Shown: positions 10,998 through 17,992, counted from the first letter of the stretch. The stretch: DNA of 28,010 nt from Candidatus Saccharibacteria bacterium UBA2112 (GCA_002331045.1 DCYK01000043.1:1-28010), one strand, 5' to 3'. The notes: a model not told the origin generated them from the letters alone. A program made the numbers and translations.

Positions 10998-11358
10998 GGC
11001 GACTTTTATGATCTGGTTGCTACAACCGCCGCTGATGTAAATAATGGGCGCGTGCCCCAATGATCAGCCGACCACTCATGACTTCTGACCGCTCCCGTTA
11101 GGGAGCATGTCTTTAGACTTTCCGCAACACGCCTAGTATTCATTCTGCCTGTCCCTAGGTAGAAAGTAACTAGGCGCGTCGGTACTTATCTAGCGCTCAA
11201 CGCTACTTGGCGGAGCATCGATAGCGCCAACGAAAAGGTGCGTGTCCTCCAGGCTGGAGAACATAATAGTTTGCTGTCGCTACCGACTATCCGTCAAGAA
11301 GAGCCTGTATTCATAATCCTGATTGTTAATGTGGGCATTTTTGTGTTTTTGAAAGCCT
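10998..11358 (-). ncRNA. Candidate structured RNA of about 360 nt, or structured leader, unknown class
   Basis: No protein reads through this stretch, but base-pairing is dense. Stems are GCTCCC/GGGAGC (11091-11106), CGCCTAG/CTAGGCG (11130-11176) enclosing TTCTGCCT/AGGTAGAA (11143-11164), TAGCG/CGCTA (11191-11205), TTGGCG/CGCCAA (11207-11230), CTCCA/TGGAG (11247-11259) and GCTGAT/ATCAGC (11031-11068). A long-range helix joins GTCGGTA (11178-11184) to TACCGAC (11281-11287). I assign the minus strand because a promoter there would start transcription near 11358, but the stems fold on either strand. I tested it by eye against tmRNA, RNase P RNA, SRP RNA, T-box and group I intron signatures and found no match. 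It could be a free RNA or a leader for the genes below. Confidence 0.45.
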
Positions 11359-11364
11359 ACGTTG

Positions 11365-11393
11365 AATATACCATAAGAACTTACAGTATGCAA
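11365..11393 (-). promoter_or_regulatory. Promoter for the structured region at 11.0-11.36 kb
   Basis: The minus strand reads TTGCAT (11393-11388), a 17-base spacer and TATATT (11370-11365). The start would be near 11358. Background AT content is high here, which lowers confidence. Confidence 0.5.
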
Positions 11394-11692
11394 TAGTTTT
11401 ATATGTAGTAAATACAATAATGTATACATTCCTAGTTATTATAATCTGTAATTTCTCTATAGTTGTTATTATATCTACGATGTACTATAAACAATAATAC
11501 TACTATTTGCACGTCACAGCCCGCCTCTCTCCCTCATAAAACGGCCAAGTTGCCCACTGCTACGATCATACATCTCGGAACTAACCTAGATATTAATCAC
11601 ATACGATACGATAATCATAAAACCATTTCATTGTCGCAGAATGCCTCTCCCTGAGCCATTACTCGTACGAAAGTATTGTCCTGAAGTTATTT

Positions 11693-11753
11693 TATTTGAT
11701 CATTTCAACCGCGATGAGTTGAAAGAACTACATTGTTTCTTTTTTATCAAATA
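11693..11753. repeat. Nested inverted repeats
   Basis: An outer pair, TATTTGAT (11693-11700) with ATCAAATA (11746-11753), encloses an inner pair, TTTCAA (11703-11708) with TTGAAA (11719-11724). Both pairs are exact. Function is unknown. Confidence 0.5.
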
Positions 11754-11802
11754 GAGCCGGAGCCAATGTCATTAGCAGCCATTATTCACGACGCTATCAT
11801 TT

Positions 11803-11827
11803 TCCGCTTGATACAATCCGCTTGATA
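11803..11827 (+). repeat. Two-copy 11-bp direct repeat (TCCGCTTGATA)
   Basis: TCCGCTTGATA occurs twice with a 14-base period. It might be a small operator or chance similarity. Confidence 0.4.
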
Positions 11828-11982
11828 ATGTTATGTACGAACTTCTTCGTCTATCTTACGTTAGTAACCGCCCATTCACCTACCTCCTCCATACATCAAA
11901 CCTATCCTCAATATCCTAACGCCACCTTCTCCTTTGAATATAAAGCGTGGTATTTTTTACTAAAAAAAGTCACATAATATTA

Positions 11983-12011
11983 TTGACACAAGCACTTTTG
12001 AGGAATACTAT
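11983..12011 (+). promoter_or_regulatory. Consensus promoter of the sRNA candidate
   Basis: TTGACA (11983-11988) is followed by a 17-base spacer and TACTAT (12006-12011). It is one of the strongest promoters in the window, yet no open reading frame begins downstream of it. Confidence 0.7.
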
Positions 12012-12017
12012 AGGGGT

Positions 12018-12117
12018 AGTCTCTGAATAAAAAAATTGTACAGAGGCCAAAAATAAACAACGACAAAAACACTCCACGCCAAAGACAACCACTACTCGCA
12101 GGTGGTTGTCTTTTTTT
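12018..12117 (+). ncRNA. Candidate small RNA, about 100 nt, unknown function
   Basis: A strong promoter at 11983-12011 and a strong intrinsic terminator at 12082-12117 delimit a transcript of about 100 nt. It has no ATG and no plausible ORF. Its 5' end can form a small hairpin (CTCTG 12021-12025 with CAGAG 12041-12045, A-rich loop). An unpaired A- and C-rich stretch without G (about 12047-12075) follows before the terminator. This is the layout of a bacterial regulatory RNA with an exposed pairing region. It does not match 6S, SRP or other RNAs I know. Confidence 0.55.
12082..12117 (+). terminator. Intrinsic terminator of the sRNA candidate
   Basis: GACAACCAC and GTGGTTGTC form a stem with a 9-base loop (12093-12101), followed by a run of eight T residues on the plus strand. 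The minus strand lacks such a T-run, so it acts on plus-strand transcripts. Confidence 0.8.
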
Positions 12118-12165
12118 AAAGACTCCGCTAATTCTCTACCTCGATCCAGGTACACCCCCTATTAC

Positions 12166-12205
12166 CCAACGAAAACACCCGACTTTTGTCGGGTGTTTTC
12201 GTTGG
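12166..12205 (-). terminator. Perfect 18-bp hairpin abutting the tmRNA 3' end
   Basis: CCAACGAAAACACCCGAC (12166-12183) and its exact complement (12188-12205) flank a TTTT loop. The arm overlaps the tmRNA CCA end at 12203-12205. On the minus strand the core ACCCGAC/GTCGGGT stem is flanked by an A-tract and a T-tract, as in intrinsic terminators. The long stem could also help define the tmRNA 3' end before processing. Confidence 0.7.
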
Positions 12206-12607
12206 TGGAGCTGCGGGGAACTGCCCCCCGGTCCGAAAGGTAACCTGCTATTTTTCTACAAGTTTAGTCTGTCTTACTATTTACGAATCACAACCTTAAG
12301 GACAAACAAAAAAAAGTTGATCGTCGCGTGGTTATACTTCCCTTAGAGACGCCACTGCGCATGCCTAAGGTAAGCAACATAGTTATAATGCCCCCTGTCG
12401 TTATGTTGCCTGGCGACAAAAGACACCTACCTTAAATTAAGCAAGAACACGGGCAGGGGTCATGGTGGTAAATGCTTGCGCAAATACCTCTAGGTTACCC
12501 TGGATCCGCTGTGCAAAAGATTTTGCAGTTAGAATTATACGTTACGCGTATGGTCGACTTGCAAAATAGCCTGTTAAAGTCCTCTCGTCGAAAGCTACAT
12601 CAGCCCC
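12203..12607 (-). ncRNA. ssrA: Transfer-messenger RNA (tmRNA)
   Basis: tmRNA rescues stalled ribosomes and adds a degradation tag. The 5' end GGGGCTGA (12607 downward) pairs with CAGCTCC (12213-12207), which precedes ACCA (12206-12203). The acceptor stem includes the G-U pair seen in E. coli. The segments TTTCGACG near the 5' end, GACTAAACTTGTAGA and TTTCGGAC near the 3' end are typical. The best resume codon is GCA at 12526-12524 (nucleotide 82). Its frame stays open for 29 codons to TAA (12439-12437), ending Arg-Val-Leu-Ala. A helix GCAACATA/TATGTTGC inside TAAGGTA/TACCTTA follows the stop. The T-stem CGGGG/CCCCG encloses GGCAGTT instead of a TTCRANY loop. Confidence 0.92.
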
Positions 12608-12633
12608 GACCTCTGTTAATACTACCACATCCC

Positions 12634-12662
12634 TTGCCTATATACCACCCATCTGCTAATAA
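12634..12662 (+). promoter_or_regulatory. Promoter of the comM-like gene
   Basis: TTGCCT (12634-12639), a 17-base spacer and TAATAA (12657-12662) precede the ATG at 12674. The predicted start leaves a leader of about 5 nt. It faces the tmRNA 5' end, 27 bp away. Confidence 0.5.
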
Positions 12663-12673
12663 TAACCGGTATT

Positions 12674-14188
12674 ATGGTAGCTCATGTATTGACCGTTGCG
12701 CCTGTTGGATATGATGGTGCTGTCGTTGAAGTAGAAAGTGACAGTAAGCGCGGACTTCCCTCGATACAAATCGTTGGCATGGGAACAAAATCTATCGACG
12801 AAGCAAAAGAACGCGTCCGGAGTGCCATTAGTAATTCACTTCTTGAGTTTCCTGCCAAAAAGATAACTATCAACCTTGCCCCGGCGGAACTTATCAAAGA
12901 CGGTGCGCATTTTGATCTCGCAATCGCCCTTGCAATATTGGCATGCAGTGGACAACTGCGCCAAGAGGAGGTCGAAGGTGCTGTATTCGCGGGCGAGCTT
13001 GCCCTTGACGGTACACTACGACCAATCAAGGGAGTTATTAACATTGCCCAGACAGCTAAGCAGTCAGGGATCACACGACTATACATACCAAGCAAGAATG
13101 CCCAACAGGCATGCCTTATCAAGGGTCTTGAAGTTATCGGCGTCTCTACCTTAAAAGAGCTTTATCTCCACCTCAAAAAAGAGAGCACCCTACCTTCCAC
13201 CGACTATCGGGATCCCAAAATAGAGAAAGACACGAAACAGGGATATTCCCTAGATGCTATCTACGGACAAGAGCAGGCGAAACGAGCGCTCATTATCGCT
13301 GTGGCCGGTCGCCACAATATCCTTCTGTCTGGATCACCAGGGGCCGGTAAAACAATGCTCGCAAAAACCCTTACAAACCTACTACCAGATCTCACCCCTG
13401 AGGAACGTATCGCTGCCACAAAACTACATAGTATCGCCGGTGAAATTGATGGCGAAATCGTCACGAAACGTCCCTTTCGAGCCCCGCACCATACAGCAAG
13501 TCAAATAGCAATTATCGGAGGAGGCACCCATCCAAAGCCCGGCGAGATCAGTTTAGCCCACTTAGGCGTCCTCTTTCTTGATGAAATGCCCGAATATCCT
13601 CGTTCCGTACTTGAAGCGTTACGCCAGCCTCTTGAGGATAAGAAAATTGCAATTACTCGTGCAGGAGGCAGGTCCGTCTACCCTGCCGACTTCATGCTTG
13701 TTGCCACAATGAACCCGTGTCCGTGTGGACACTTAGGCGACACAACAAAAGAGTGTCGCTGTACTACGACACAAATACTTAATTATCAACGGAAAATATC
13801 AGGCCCCCTCCTGGATCGCATTGACCTAACAGTAAGCGTATCACGCATTCCCAATGAGATCCTCTTAAGAAAGAGTTCGATGCAAAACACACAACACAAA
13901 ACTGCAGCAGAGATGATCAATAATGCTTACAGACGACAGCAAGAACGATACAAAGATAGCAAAATATACAACGGTTCACTCAATAGTAGTGATGTCAACA
14001 ACACTATAGACATCACCGCTGACGCAAAGAGGCTCCTTACTGTTGCAGGCGAACGACTAGGACTAAGTGCAAGAAGTTACTTCAAAGTCATCAAAGTCGC
14101 CCAGACAATTGCAGATTTGGAAGCATCACCCTCCGTCGCTCCCGCGCACATCAGTGAGGCATTACAGTACAGAAGTATAACCTCTTGA
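12674..14188 (+). CDS. comM: YifB/ComM-family Mg-chelatase-like AAA+ ATPase
   Basis: The 504-residue protein has the family's two parts. The first is an N-terminal Lon-protease-like fold (1-170, with SIQIVGM-type strands and AKKITINLAPAELIKDGAHFD). The second is a Mg-chelatase-type AAA+ domain with Walker A GSPGAGKT (220-227), Walker B VLFLDEMPEY and a Cys-rich loop MNPCPCGHLGDTTKECRC. In transformable bacteria ComM is a helicase that extends integrated single strands during natural transformation. Many non-transforming bacteria also have it, so the role here is inferred. Length is normal. It has no upstream ribosome site and a near-leaderless promoter. Confidence 0.9.
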   Translation: MVAHVLTVAPVGYDGAVVEVESDSKRGLPSIQIVGMGTKSIDEAKERVRSAISNSLLEFPAKKITINLAPAELIKDGAHFDLAIALAILACSGQLRQEEVEGAVFAGELALDGTLRPIKGVINIAQTAKQSGITRLYIPSKNAQQACLIKGLEVIGVSTLKELYLHLKKESTLPSTDYRDPKIEKDTKQGYSLDAIYGQEQAKRALIIAVAGRHNILLSGSPGAGKTMLAKTLTNLLPDLTPEERIAATKLHSIAGEIDGEIVTKRPFRAPHHTASQIAIIGGGTHPKPGEISLAHLGVLFLDEMPEYPRSVLEALRQPLEDKKIAITRAGGRSVYPADFMLVATMNPCPCGHLGDTTKECRCTTTQILNYQRKISGPLLDRIDLTVSVSRIPNEILLRKSSMQNTQHKTAAEMINNAYRRQQERYKDSKIYNGSLNSSDVNNTIDITADAKRLLTVAGERLGLSARSYFKVIKVAQTIADLEASPSVAPAHISEALQYRSITS

Positions 14189-14213
14189 ATTATAGACTCT
14201 TTTCTGGTAGGAT
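14185..14213 (+). promoter_or_regulatory. Possible promoter of infC-rpmI-rplT
   Basis: TTGAAT (14185-14190), a 17-base spacer and TAGGAT (14208-14213) overlap the end of comM. The start would be near 14220, with a 28-nt leader that includes a short GAGT/ACTC hairpin. Confidence 0.45.
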
Positions 14214-14247
14214 AATCGATGAGTAATCACTCAGGTTACCTGTCATA

Positions 14248-14787
14248 ATGACAGAGGATAAGTTCAAAAGGAGAGAAGCGATCAATACAACCATTCGCAT
14301 CAACGACGCCATTCGTGCAAATGAGCTTCGTGTGATTGGAGGAAACGGTGAACAGCTCGGCATTATGTCTCGTCAGGAGGCACTCAGAATTGCCGAAGAA
14401 GCTGGCGTTGACCTGGTCGAAATATCACCCGCCGCACACCCGCCTGTTGCAAAAATCATCGATTGGGGAAAATACCAATACCAGAAGATGAAGGAGCAGC
14501 AAAAAAACAGGAAGAGCAGCAAACAAAGTGAACTAAAACAGATGCGCTTCGGTCTCAAAATCGGTACAGGAGATCTCGAAATAAAACTTCGTAAGATCCG
14601 CGGTTTTCTCTCTGACGGGCACAAGGTAAGAATTCAAATATTCTATCGCGGACGCGAAATGGCTCATAAGGAATTGGGTTACGACATGATCAACCGCATC
14701 ATTGCTCAACTCGAGGATGAGGCTATCGTTGAACAAAACCCCCAGATGGCCGGTAGAAACCTGAGTATAGTAATAAGGAGTAAGTAA
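14248..14787 (+). CDS. infC: Translation initiation factor IF-3
   Basis: IF-3 keeps ribosomal subunits apart and checks the initiator tRNA and start codon on the 30S subunit. The 179-residue protein has the N-domain signature (RINDAIRANELRVIGGNGEQLGIMS, split here by function rather than position), EEAGVDLVEISP, and the K-rich linker. The C-domain signature GDLEIKLRKIRGFLSDGHKVRIQIFYRGRE, read in parts, is complete. It starts with ATG rather than the rare AUU/AUC start that supports autoregulation in E. coli, and no ribosome site is visible. It heads the classic infC-rpmI-rplT operon; its stop overlaps the rpmI start (TAATG). Confidence 0.97.
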   Translation: MTEDKFKRREAINTTIRINDAIRANELRVIGGNGEQLGIMSRQEALRIAEEAGVDLVEISPAAHPPVAKIIDWGKYQYQKMKEQQKNRKSSKQSELKQMRFGLKIGTGDLEIKLRKIRGFLSDGHKVRIQIFYRGREMAHKELGYDMINRIIAQLEDEAIVEQNPQMAGRNLSIVIRSK

Positions 14788-14981
14788 TGCCAAAACTCAA
14801 AACCCATAAGGGCACAGCAAAGCGGATTAAACAAACAAGTGCCGGCAAGCTAACGCGTCGCCGTGCATTTGGAGGTCACATGCTAGCGAAGAAGTCAAAG
14901 AGCCGCAAGCGAGTTATCAACACAACCGCAGCAGTAAGTGGTTCTATTGCTAAGAATATTAAGAGAGCGTTAGGAGTCTAG
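14787..14981 (+). CDS. rpmI: Large ribosomal subunit protein bL35
   Basis: This is a 64-residue, very basic protein with the bL35 pattern (MPKLKTHKGTAKRIK at the start, GHMLAKKSKSRKR in the middle). Its ATG overlaps the infC stop, and AAGGAG sits 8 nt upstream, so translation is coupled to IF-3. Length is normal for the family. Confidence 0.97.
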   Translation: MPKLKTHKGTAKRIKQTSAGKLTRRRAFGGHMLAKKSKSRKRVINTTAAVSGSIAKNIKRALGV

Positions 14982-14984
14982 AGA

Positions 14985-15329
14985 ATGCGAGTTAAAAGAG
15001 GCGTTAGTGCACGCGCAAAGCACAAGAAAATATTAAAAGCCGCCAAAGGCATGCAACATAACCGGACCCGATCGTTCCGACTCGCCAAACAAGCAGTCAC
15101 AAGAGCGTTACAATACGCGTATCGTGATCGACGCAATAAAAAACGAGATCTCCGTAGTTTATGGATCACCCGTATCAATGCTGCTGCTCGCGAGAACGGA
15201 ACGACCTACGGAAAACTTATTGCGGGCCTCAAGGCAAGCAATATTGAGCTTGACCGTAAAGTACTAGCAGAACTTGCCGTCAACGAATCGAAGTCGTTTA
15301 CAGCAGTTGTAGAAAGCGCCAAGAACTAG
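14985..15329 (+). CDS. rplT: Large ribosomal subunit protein bL20
   Basis: bL20 is an early 50S assembly protein that binds 23S rRNA. The 114-residue protein shows the family start [18 protein letters not shown], the [16 protein letters not shown] block and [14 protein letters not shown]. It starts 3 nt after the rpmI stop, with GGAG nearby. In many bacteria L20 represses this operon by binding its leader. Here the leader seems too short for the known E. coli or Bacillus structures. Confidence 0.97.
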   Translation: MRVKRGVSARAKHKKILKAAKGMQHNRTRSFRLAKQAVTRALQYAYRDRRNKKRDLRSLWITRINAAARENGTTYGKLIAGLKASNIELDRKVLAELAVNESKSFTAVVESAKN

Positions 15330-15365
15330 AATCCTCCTCCATTTCTGCTGCGCTACTGTCCCACG

Positions 15366-15404
15366 CTATCAAAAGAACCCTCTGTCTGAGGGTTTTTTTG
15401 ATAG
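15366..15404. terminator. Bidirectional terminator between rplT and rnpB
   Basis: Seventeen bases (15366-15382) pair with 15388-15404 around a TGTCT loop, with one G-U pair. The CCCTC/GAGGG core is flanked by A- and T-tracts on both sides. It can end the infC operon on the plus strand and RNase P RNA on the minus strand. Confidence 0.85.
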
Positions 15405-15785
15405 CAGTCTATCGATAAGCCGGGTTCTGTCGTGAACGATCATCTATCTACGTCTGAGGTTGCCCTCAGACTCAAGCGGTTAGCGACCCGCGGACGGACC
15501 ATCCTTTACGCGGACCTCCTTGCAGCTAACAGGGTTTACCTCCCCCATCTGTCACCAGCTGGGACTGTGGGCTTTTACCCCACTCGTTTCACCTTTTCCT
15601 CATTATAGTAAGGTAGTTTTGTTTCTGTGGCACTTTCCCTAGGGTCACCCCCGGTTGCCGTTAGCAACTGTTATGTCCTATGCTGCCCGGACTTTCCTCC
15701 CCACGCCAGGGACTTCAGAATTTTAGGAGACCACAGGTCGTATTCTCTAAAAAACCTGGCGTGGGGCGATCGTTTAATAGGCTGC
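15404..15785 (-). ncRNA. rnpB: RNase P RNA, bacterial
   Basis: This is the catalytic RNA that trims the 5' ends of pre-tRNAs. The minus strand carries the conserved 5' block GAGGAAAGTCCGGGC, the central GGTGAAACGAGTGGGGTAAA region, the AGATAGATGATCG segment and the 3' block ACAGAACCCGGCTTAT. Stem P1 closes as GCAGcCTATT (5' end at 15785) with GATAGaCTGC (ending 15404), which sets both ends at about 382 nt. A TATACT box lies 7 nt upstream of the 5' end, overlapping the 3' end of the Nudix-RNase H gene. Confidence 0.95.
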
Positions 15786-15792
15786 TTTTCTT

Positions 15793-15798
15793 AGTATA
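15793..15798 (-). promoter_or_regulatory. -10 box of rnpB
   Basis: TATACT on the minus strand lies 7 nt upstream of the predicted RNA start at 15785. The -35 region is not clear. Confidence 0.5.
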
Positions 15799-15805
15799 CA
15801 CTAAT

Positions 15806-16678
15806 TTACTCCATGATATGCTCATCAAGCACGCGATTTACTTCTGCATCAGCTAGCTGATTCAACTCACGTGGCACATGATGAAAAGTAACCTTATCAA
15901 ATTGTGCCACCAAATCATGTATTCGCTCATTGATTGGCCATAAATCACGATTCTTTATAGTGTAGATGCCGTTCATTTGATTGACGACAAGCATACTATC
16001 GAGACGAAAATCAATACTCTTAAGACCTAGGCCAGCGGATTTCTCTAAGCCAATGCGTACGCCATGATACTCCGCTTGGTTATTTGTTGTAATCCCCAGA
16101 TATTCACCCCCCTTGGCGATGACACTTTTATTCTTACCATCCATAATCACAAAGCCTGACGCAGAAGGACCAGGATTACCCCGTGACCCTCCATCGGCAT
16201 AAACAACAGCATCTACATCTGTTGCCGTATACTCACCTGACTGCATCTTTCGAAGACTATCGTCAATAATGCTCTCTTGATGAATAATACCGATGAGTAA
16301 CTGTGTTAAATCCGTCACTGTGCCTGATCGTACATGGTGCAGTGATTGCCACACATAATCACTGTAGTTTTCGCTCAACCTTAACTCGTGATGTCCACCC
16401 GCAATAGTCGCGTGATAGGTAATGACCGCGTATTGAATGTCTCGATCATCGTGATCAATATATGTTACAACATCAAAAAGAGTAGCTTCATCTATATGCA
16501 ATCCGGCTTCATCATGAAGATAACGCCTCAATGCATCTTCTGGCTGTTCTCCGTAATCAACCCTGCCACCAGGTAACTCATATAATCCCAGAATCGATCC
16601 CCTGCCAGTCGCCCTTTTTAGCAACAAGGTTTCCTCATTCTTCCGAATAATTGCTCTAACCGCTATACGTTGATTCAC
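15806..16678 (-). CDS. Nudix hydrolase-RNase H type I fusion
   Basis: The 290-residue protein joins an N-terminal Nudix domain (about 1-135) to a C-terminal RNase HI-type domain (about 155-290). The Nudix box runs from G38 and E44 but reads RRYLHDE (51-57) where REXXEE is usual, so one metal-binding Glu is replaced by Arg. The RNase H half keeps all four acidic residues: D162 in YADG, E203 in NNQAEY, D227 in RLDS and D277 in QLADAE. RNase H removes RNA from RNA-DNA hybrids; Nudix enzymes cleave nucleotide diphosphates. I start it at GTG 16678 behind AGGAAGG, because longer frames run into tRNA-Pro. It is 15 nt downstream of that tRNA and probably co-transcribed. Confidence 0.85.
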   Translation of the reverse strand: MNQRIAVRAIIRKNEETLLLKRATGRGSILGLYELPGGRVDYGEQPEDALRRYLHDEAGLHIDEATLFDVVTYIDHDDRDIQYAVITYHATIAGGHHELRLSENYSDYVWQSLHHVRSGTVTDLTQLLIGIIHQESIIDDSLRKMQSGEYTATDVDAVVYADGGSRGNPGPSASGFVIMDGKNKSVIAKGGEYLGITTNNQAEYHGVRIGLEKSAGLGLKSIDFRLDSMLVVNQMNGIYTIKNRDLWPINERIHDLVAQFDKVTFHHVPRELNQLADAEVNRVLDEHIME

Positions 16679-16693
16679 TATTACCTTCCTTTG

Positions 16694-16770
16694 TGGTCGG
16701 GATGACTGGACTTGAACCAGCGACCTCACGGCCCCCAGCCGTGCGCGCTACCAGACTGCGCCACATCCCG
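16694..16770 (-). tRNA. tRNA-Pro (GGG)
   Basis: The 77-nt cloverleaf has acceptor arms CGGGATG/CATCCCG, anticodon stem CACGG/CCGTG around CTGGGGG (anticodon GGG), T-loop TTCAAGT, discriminator A and an encoded CCA. Its promoter is uncertain: a TATAAT lies at 16943-16938 on the minus strand, about 160 bp upstream. The Nudix-RNase H gene follows directly. Confidence 0.96.
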
Positions 16771-16948
16771 CTGTATAAAGGGCACTATGCCCCGATGCAA
16801 GCCACGGTACTCGACATTCCCCGCTTGTGTGCAAGGTGGGTATTCTCAAAGTGCTTCCACGGAAGCACATCATTTGAACTCCCTATGTCCGTAGTGTTAG
16901 GAAAATCATACATACCGTGACTGATCGAGACTCTTTTATTATATCGTA

Positions 16949-17617
16949 TCAGACGATAAAAATCATGATGAAGAACTGCAGTATTGATCCAATCGCAGTC
17001 ATCATAAAAGCACCGATAAGAGGACTCGCAAGGAGTACAAAACCAAATACAAAGATAAGTCCGTACCGCTCTATCGCCTCCATACCTCTTTGCACTGACT
17101 CCGGAGCAAAAGCATACAATACACGAGAGCCATCGAGTGGAGGCAACGGGATCATGTTAAATACAAAAAAACCAAGGTTGATAATAACACCATAGGTTAG
17201 GATTAGCTCCAAGAGACTCTCTACCGAACCTCCATATCCTATGCTCGTGAAGTTATACCCCATAACAGTTGCAATACCAAAGACAAGAAATGCAATAAAG
17301 AAATTTGTAAGCGGGCCCGCAATTGCAACAAGTGCCGCCCCCCACTCATCGTGCCGAACCCTTGCAGGATTAAAAGGCACAGGCTTAGCACCCCCAAATA
17401 TAGGCGCACCCGGAATAAACGCAAGCATTATCGGTAAAAGAAGTGTGAGAAACGGATCGATATGTTTAACTGGATTGAGCGTTAAACGTCCCTGTAGCTT
17501 GGCCGTATCATCACCTAGCCAGTATGCAACAAAACCGTGCATCACTTCATGAAGCGTCATCGATACAAGAATGACGCCTATAATGACAGCGATGTTAAGT
17601 ATAAATCCCTCGACCAT
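16949..17617 (-). CDS. Site-2 protease family (M50) membrane metalloprotease
   Basis: This 222-residue multi-spanning protein carries the zinc-protease motif HEVMH (residues 23-27) in its first helix and the second ligand motif NMIPLPPLDG (154-163, Asp162). The intervening family block GPLTNFF is also present. It belongs to the short S2P group without a PDZ domain, often seen in bacteria as a stand-alone intramembrane protease whose substrate is unknown. TATACT lies 6 nt before the ATG, which points to a leaderless transcript. It is divergent from rpmB and alone in its unit. Confidence 0.9.
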   Translation of the reverse strand: MVEGFILNIAVIIGVILVSMTLHEVMHGFVAYWLGDDTAKLQGRLTLNPVKHIDPFLTLLLPIMLAFIPGAPIFGGAKPVPFNPARVRHDEWGAALVAIAGPLTNFFIAFLVFGIATVMGYNFTSIGYGGSVESLLELILTYGVIINLGFFVFNMIPLPPLDGSRVLYAFAPESVQRGMEAIERYGLIFVFGFVLLASPLIGAFMMTAIGSILQFFIMIFIV

Positions 17618-17623
17618 AGCTCT

Positions 17624-17629
17624 AGTATA
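17624..17629 (-). promoter_or_regulatory. -10 box for a leaderless site-2 protease transcript
   Basis: TATACT lies 6 nt before the ATG at 17617 on the minus strand. The expected transcript start coincides with the start codon. The -35 region is AT-rich but not consensus. Confidence 0.55.
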
Positions 17630-17653
17630 ACACCATTCATCCCGAGAAAATTA

Positions 17654-17682
17654 TTGACAAATACCAAAAAAGACCGTACACT
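17654..17682 (+). promoter_or_regulatory. Promoter of rpmB
   Basis: TTGACA (17654-17659), a 17-base spacer and TACACT (17677-17682) lie on the plus strand. The leader of about 29 nt includes GAAGGA before the ATG. Confidence 0.75.
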
Positions 17683-17717
17683 GGTTTAGATTATCCAATG
17701 AGTGAAGGAATATAGTA

Positions 17718-17921
17718 ATGGCATCAAAATGCGATCTAACCGGTAAGGGAAAACAGTTCGGCCACAATGTGAGCTTCTCTTTACGTCGCACAAAGCGAGT
17801 ATTCAAGCCGAATCTTCAGAAGAAAACATTTGTCGTTAATGGACAAAAAGTAACAATGACTCTTAGCACGCAAGCTATCAGGACTCTCAAGAAGAAGGGC
17901 GTGCTCACGCCCACGAAGTAA
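17718..17921 (+). CDS. rpmB: Large ribosomal subunit protein bL28
   Basis: This basic 67-residue protein has the bL28 features: KCDLTGKGKQFGHNVSFSLRRTKR near the start (in separate strands) and the VNGQKVTMTLSTQAIRTLKKKG end. No zinc-binding Cys pairs are present beyond the single Cys. It has its own promoter, an AAGGAA ribosome site and a downstream terminator, so it is monocistronic. Confidence 0.96.
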   Translation: MASKCDLTGKGKQFGHNVSFSLRRTKRVFKPNLQKKTFVVNGQKVTMTLSTQAIRTLKKKGVLTPTK

Positions 17922-17939
17922 GAGTCAATCTTTTTTACG

Positions 17940-17972
17940 ATAAAGTCTCCGCCGAAGAAGCGGAGACTTTAT
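17940..17972. terminator. Bidirectional terminator between rpmB and the MBL-like gene
   Basis: ATAAAGTCTCCGC (17940-17952) pairs exactly with 17960-17972 around a 7-base loop, flanked by A/T-rich bases on both sides. It lies between two convergent genes. Confidence 0.8.
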
Positions 17973-17992
17973 TATGTGGGCTACCTTGTTAT

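Larger units (their letters stand above)
11394..11980. other. AT-rich stretch without a convincing gene
   Basis: No reading frame here looks like a protein; the longest ORF (11463-11654) has an unnatural Asn/Thr/Ile composition. The stretch contains nested inverted repeats at 11693-11753 and two copies of TCCGCTTGATA (11803-11813 and 11817-11827, 14-base period). It could hold decayed sequence, regulatory DNA or an unrecognised RNA. Confidence 0.5.

Noticed and set aside
10998..11300. Group I intron or known riboswitch
   Set aside because: Conserved P/Q/R/S core elements and familiar riboswitch motifs are absent by eye.
11463..11654. 63-codon ORF on the plus strand
   Set aside because: Composition is unlike the other proteins, there is no ribosome site or -10 box at the right place, and the region is AT-rich noncoding DNA.
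12472..12714. 80-codon plus-strand ORF
   Set aside because: It lies antisense to the tmRNA 5' half and then overlaps the comM start in another frame.
16850..16867. GTGCTTC/GAAGCAC hairpin as a terminator of the site-2 protease gene
   Set aside because: No T-run follows on the minus strand, so I cannot support termination there.
16693..16920. Plus-strand ORFs over 16.7-16.9 kb
   Set aside because: They read through the antisense of tRNA-Pro; such peptides are common tRNA artefacts.
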